Of a stretch of DNA of 6,566 nt, positions 6,412-6,566 are shown piece after piece. A program made the position numbers and the translations under genes. The notes below the pieces were generated by a model that saw only the letters and a list, made by a program, of their open reading frames with translations, was not told the origin of the DNA and searched no databases. The stretch comes from Gammaproteobacteria bacterium (lineage in GTDB: Bacteria > Pseudomonadota > Gammaproteobacteria > Pseudomonadales > Pseudohongiellaceae). How positions within the stretch are numbered: the first letter of the stretch is position 1; each line of letters begins with the position of its first letter. The stretch spans positions 1,128 to 7,693 of the forward strand of contig JAESUV010000098.1 in NCBI GenBank assembly GCA_016762975.1, written 5' to 3'.

Positions 6412-6422
6412 CAGTAGCCACT

Positions 6423-6566
6423 ATGAATGACGTGTCGAAACAGAAAGGTGATGAAACAAGCTCCGCTAATGCAGGAGTGAGGTCTGTTACAAGCATAGAG
6501 TTGTTAGGGCCAGTAAAGCAGCTTCTAATTATTCATGACGGGGAAAACTATACACTTAGAATTACC
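6423..6566 (+). CDS. hemP: Hemin uptake protein HemP/HmuP, N-terminal part (cut by window end)
   Basis: The first 48 codons are visible and run off the window. After a polar, variable N-terminus (1-20), the segment from Val22 reads SIELLGP (24-30), then KQLLIIHDGENYTLRIT (32-48). This matches the HemP/HmuP core pattern, S-x-(E/D)-L-hG, then h-I-x-H-x-G-x-x-Y-x-L-R-x-T; family members normally finish a few residues later with a KLILTK-like end, so roughly 8-12 codons should be missing. HemP is a small protein encoded at the head of hemin-uptake operons (Yersinia hemPRST); in rhizobia the HmuP homologue is reported to act as a co-activator of heme-transport genes. The promoter carries Fur-like boxes, so expression should rise on iron starvation. 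Genes for a TonB-dependent heme receptor and a heme ABC transporter are expected downstream but cannot be seen. The start is ATG 6423 with AGGTG 11 bases upstream; the N-terminus is poorly conserved, so the start is less certain than the family. Confidence 0.88.
   Translation, partial: MNDVSKQKGDETSSANAGVRSVTSIELLGPVKQLLIIHDGENYTLRIT

Larger units (their letters stand above)
6038..6422. other. 385-base divergent intergenic region between DUF2306 gene and hemP
   Basis: No protein family or RNA gene is recognisable here. The left third should contain the promoter of the minus-strand DUF2306 gene, but only fragments are seen: TAGAAT (minus strand, 6103 to 6098) could be a -10 and GTGACA (minus strand, 6131 to 6126) a -35, yet their 22-base spacing is too long to call a promoter. 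The middle holds an imperfect tandem repeat (6211-6237). The right third is AT-rich and contains two Fur-like boxes, a promoter, and a leader of about 75 bases with an inverted repeat before hemP. A 25-codon open frame at 6143-6220 has no ribosome site and is not called. Confidence 0.7.

Noticed and set aside
1..6566. CRISPR array, tRNA or rRNA gene, insertion sequence or prophage element
   Set aside because: No regularly spaced repeats, no cloverleaf or rRNA sequence recognised, no transposase or integrase reading frame, and all larger frames are accounted for by core genes.

Overview
The window looks like a chromosomal segment of a gammaproteobacterium. The CpdA tail, YqiA, ParE and ParC all read as close relatives of the enterobacterial and pseudomonad proteins, and cpdA-yqiA-parE is the order I recall from E. 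coli and Pseudomonas. I cannot name the genus. A marine or environmental gammaproteobacterium would fit the parE-parC adjacency and the iron-regulated hemP, but that is inference.

Layout. Bases 1-167 are the 3' end of cpdA (cyclic-AMP phosphodiesterase). It is followed on the same strand by yqiA (small esterase, 192-794), parE (883-2805) and parC (2875-5148), the two subunits of DNA topoisomerase IV. The four are closely spaced (24, 88 and 69 bases) with no convincing terminator between them, so they probably form one transcription unit. A gene on the opposite strand (5192-6037) converges on parC and encodes a seven-helix membrane protein of the DUF2306 type. Next comes a 385-base non-coding region (6038-6422), which ends in a hemP promoter carrying two Fur-box-like sequences. 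The window closes inside hemP (6423 onward), a small hemin-uptake protein gene that is cut by the window edge.

How the genes work together. ParE (ATPase and TOPRIM) and ParC (DNA cleavage and wrapping) assemble as ParC2ParE2 to decatenate daughter chromosomes. CpdA and YqiA are long-standing neighbours with no demonstrated mechanistic link to topoisomerase IV. The right end is a separate module: hemP under apparent Fur control implies a heme or iron acquisition operon continuing beyond the window, with the DUF2306 gene divergent from it.

Novelty. I see no clearly new multi-gene system here; most of the window is core housekeeping DNA. The points that merit a second look are natural substitutions at two positions linked to quinolone resistance (ParC Ala87, ParE Thr464), the paired Fur boxes and the leader hairpin of hemP, the structured repeats in the intergenic region, and the histidine-bearing DUF2306 membrane protein beside a heme gene.
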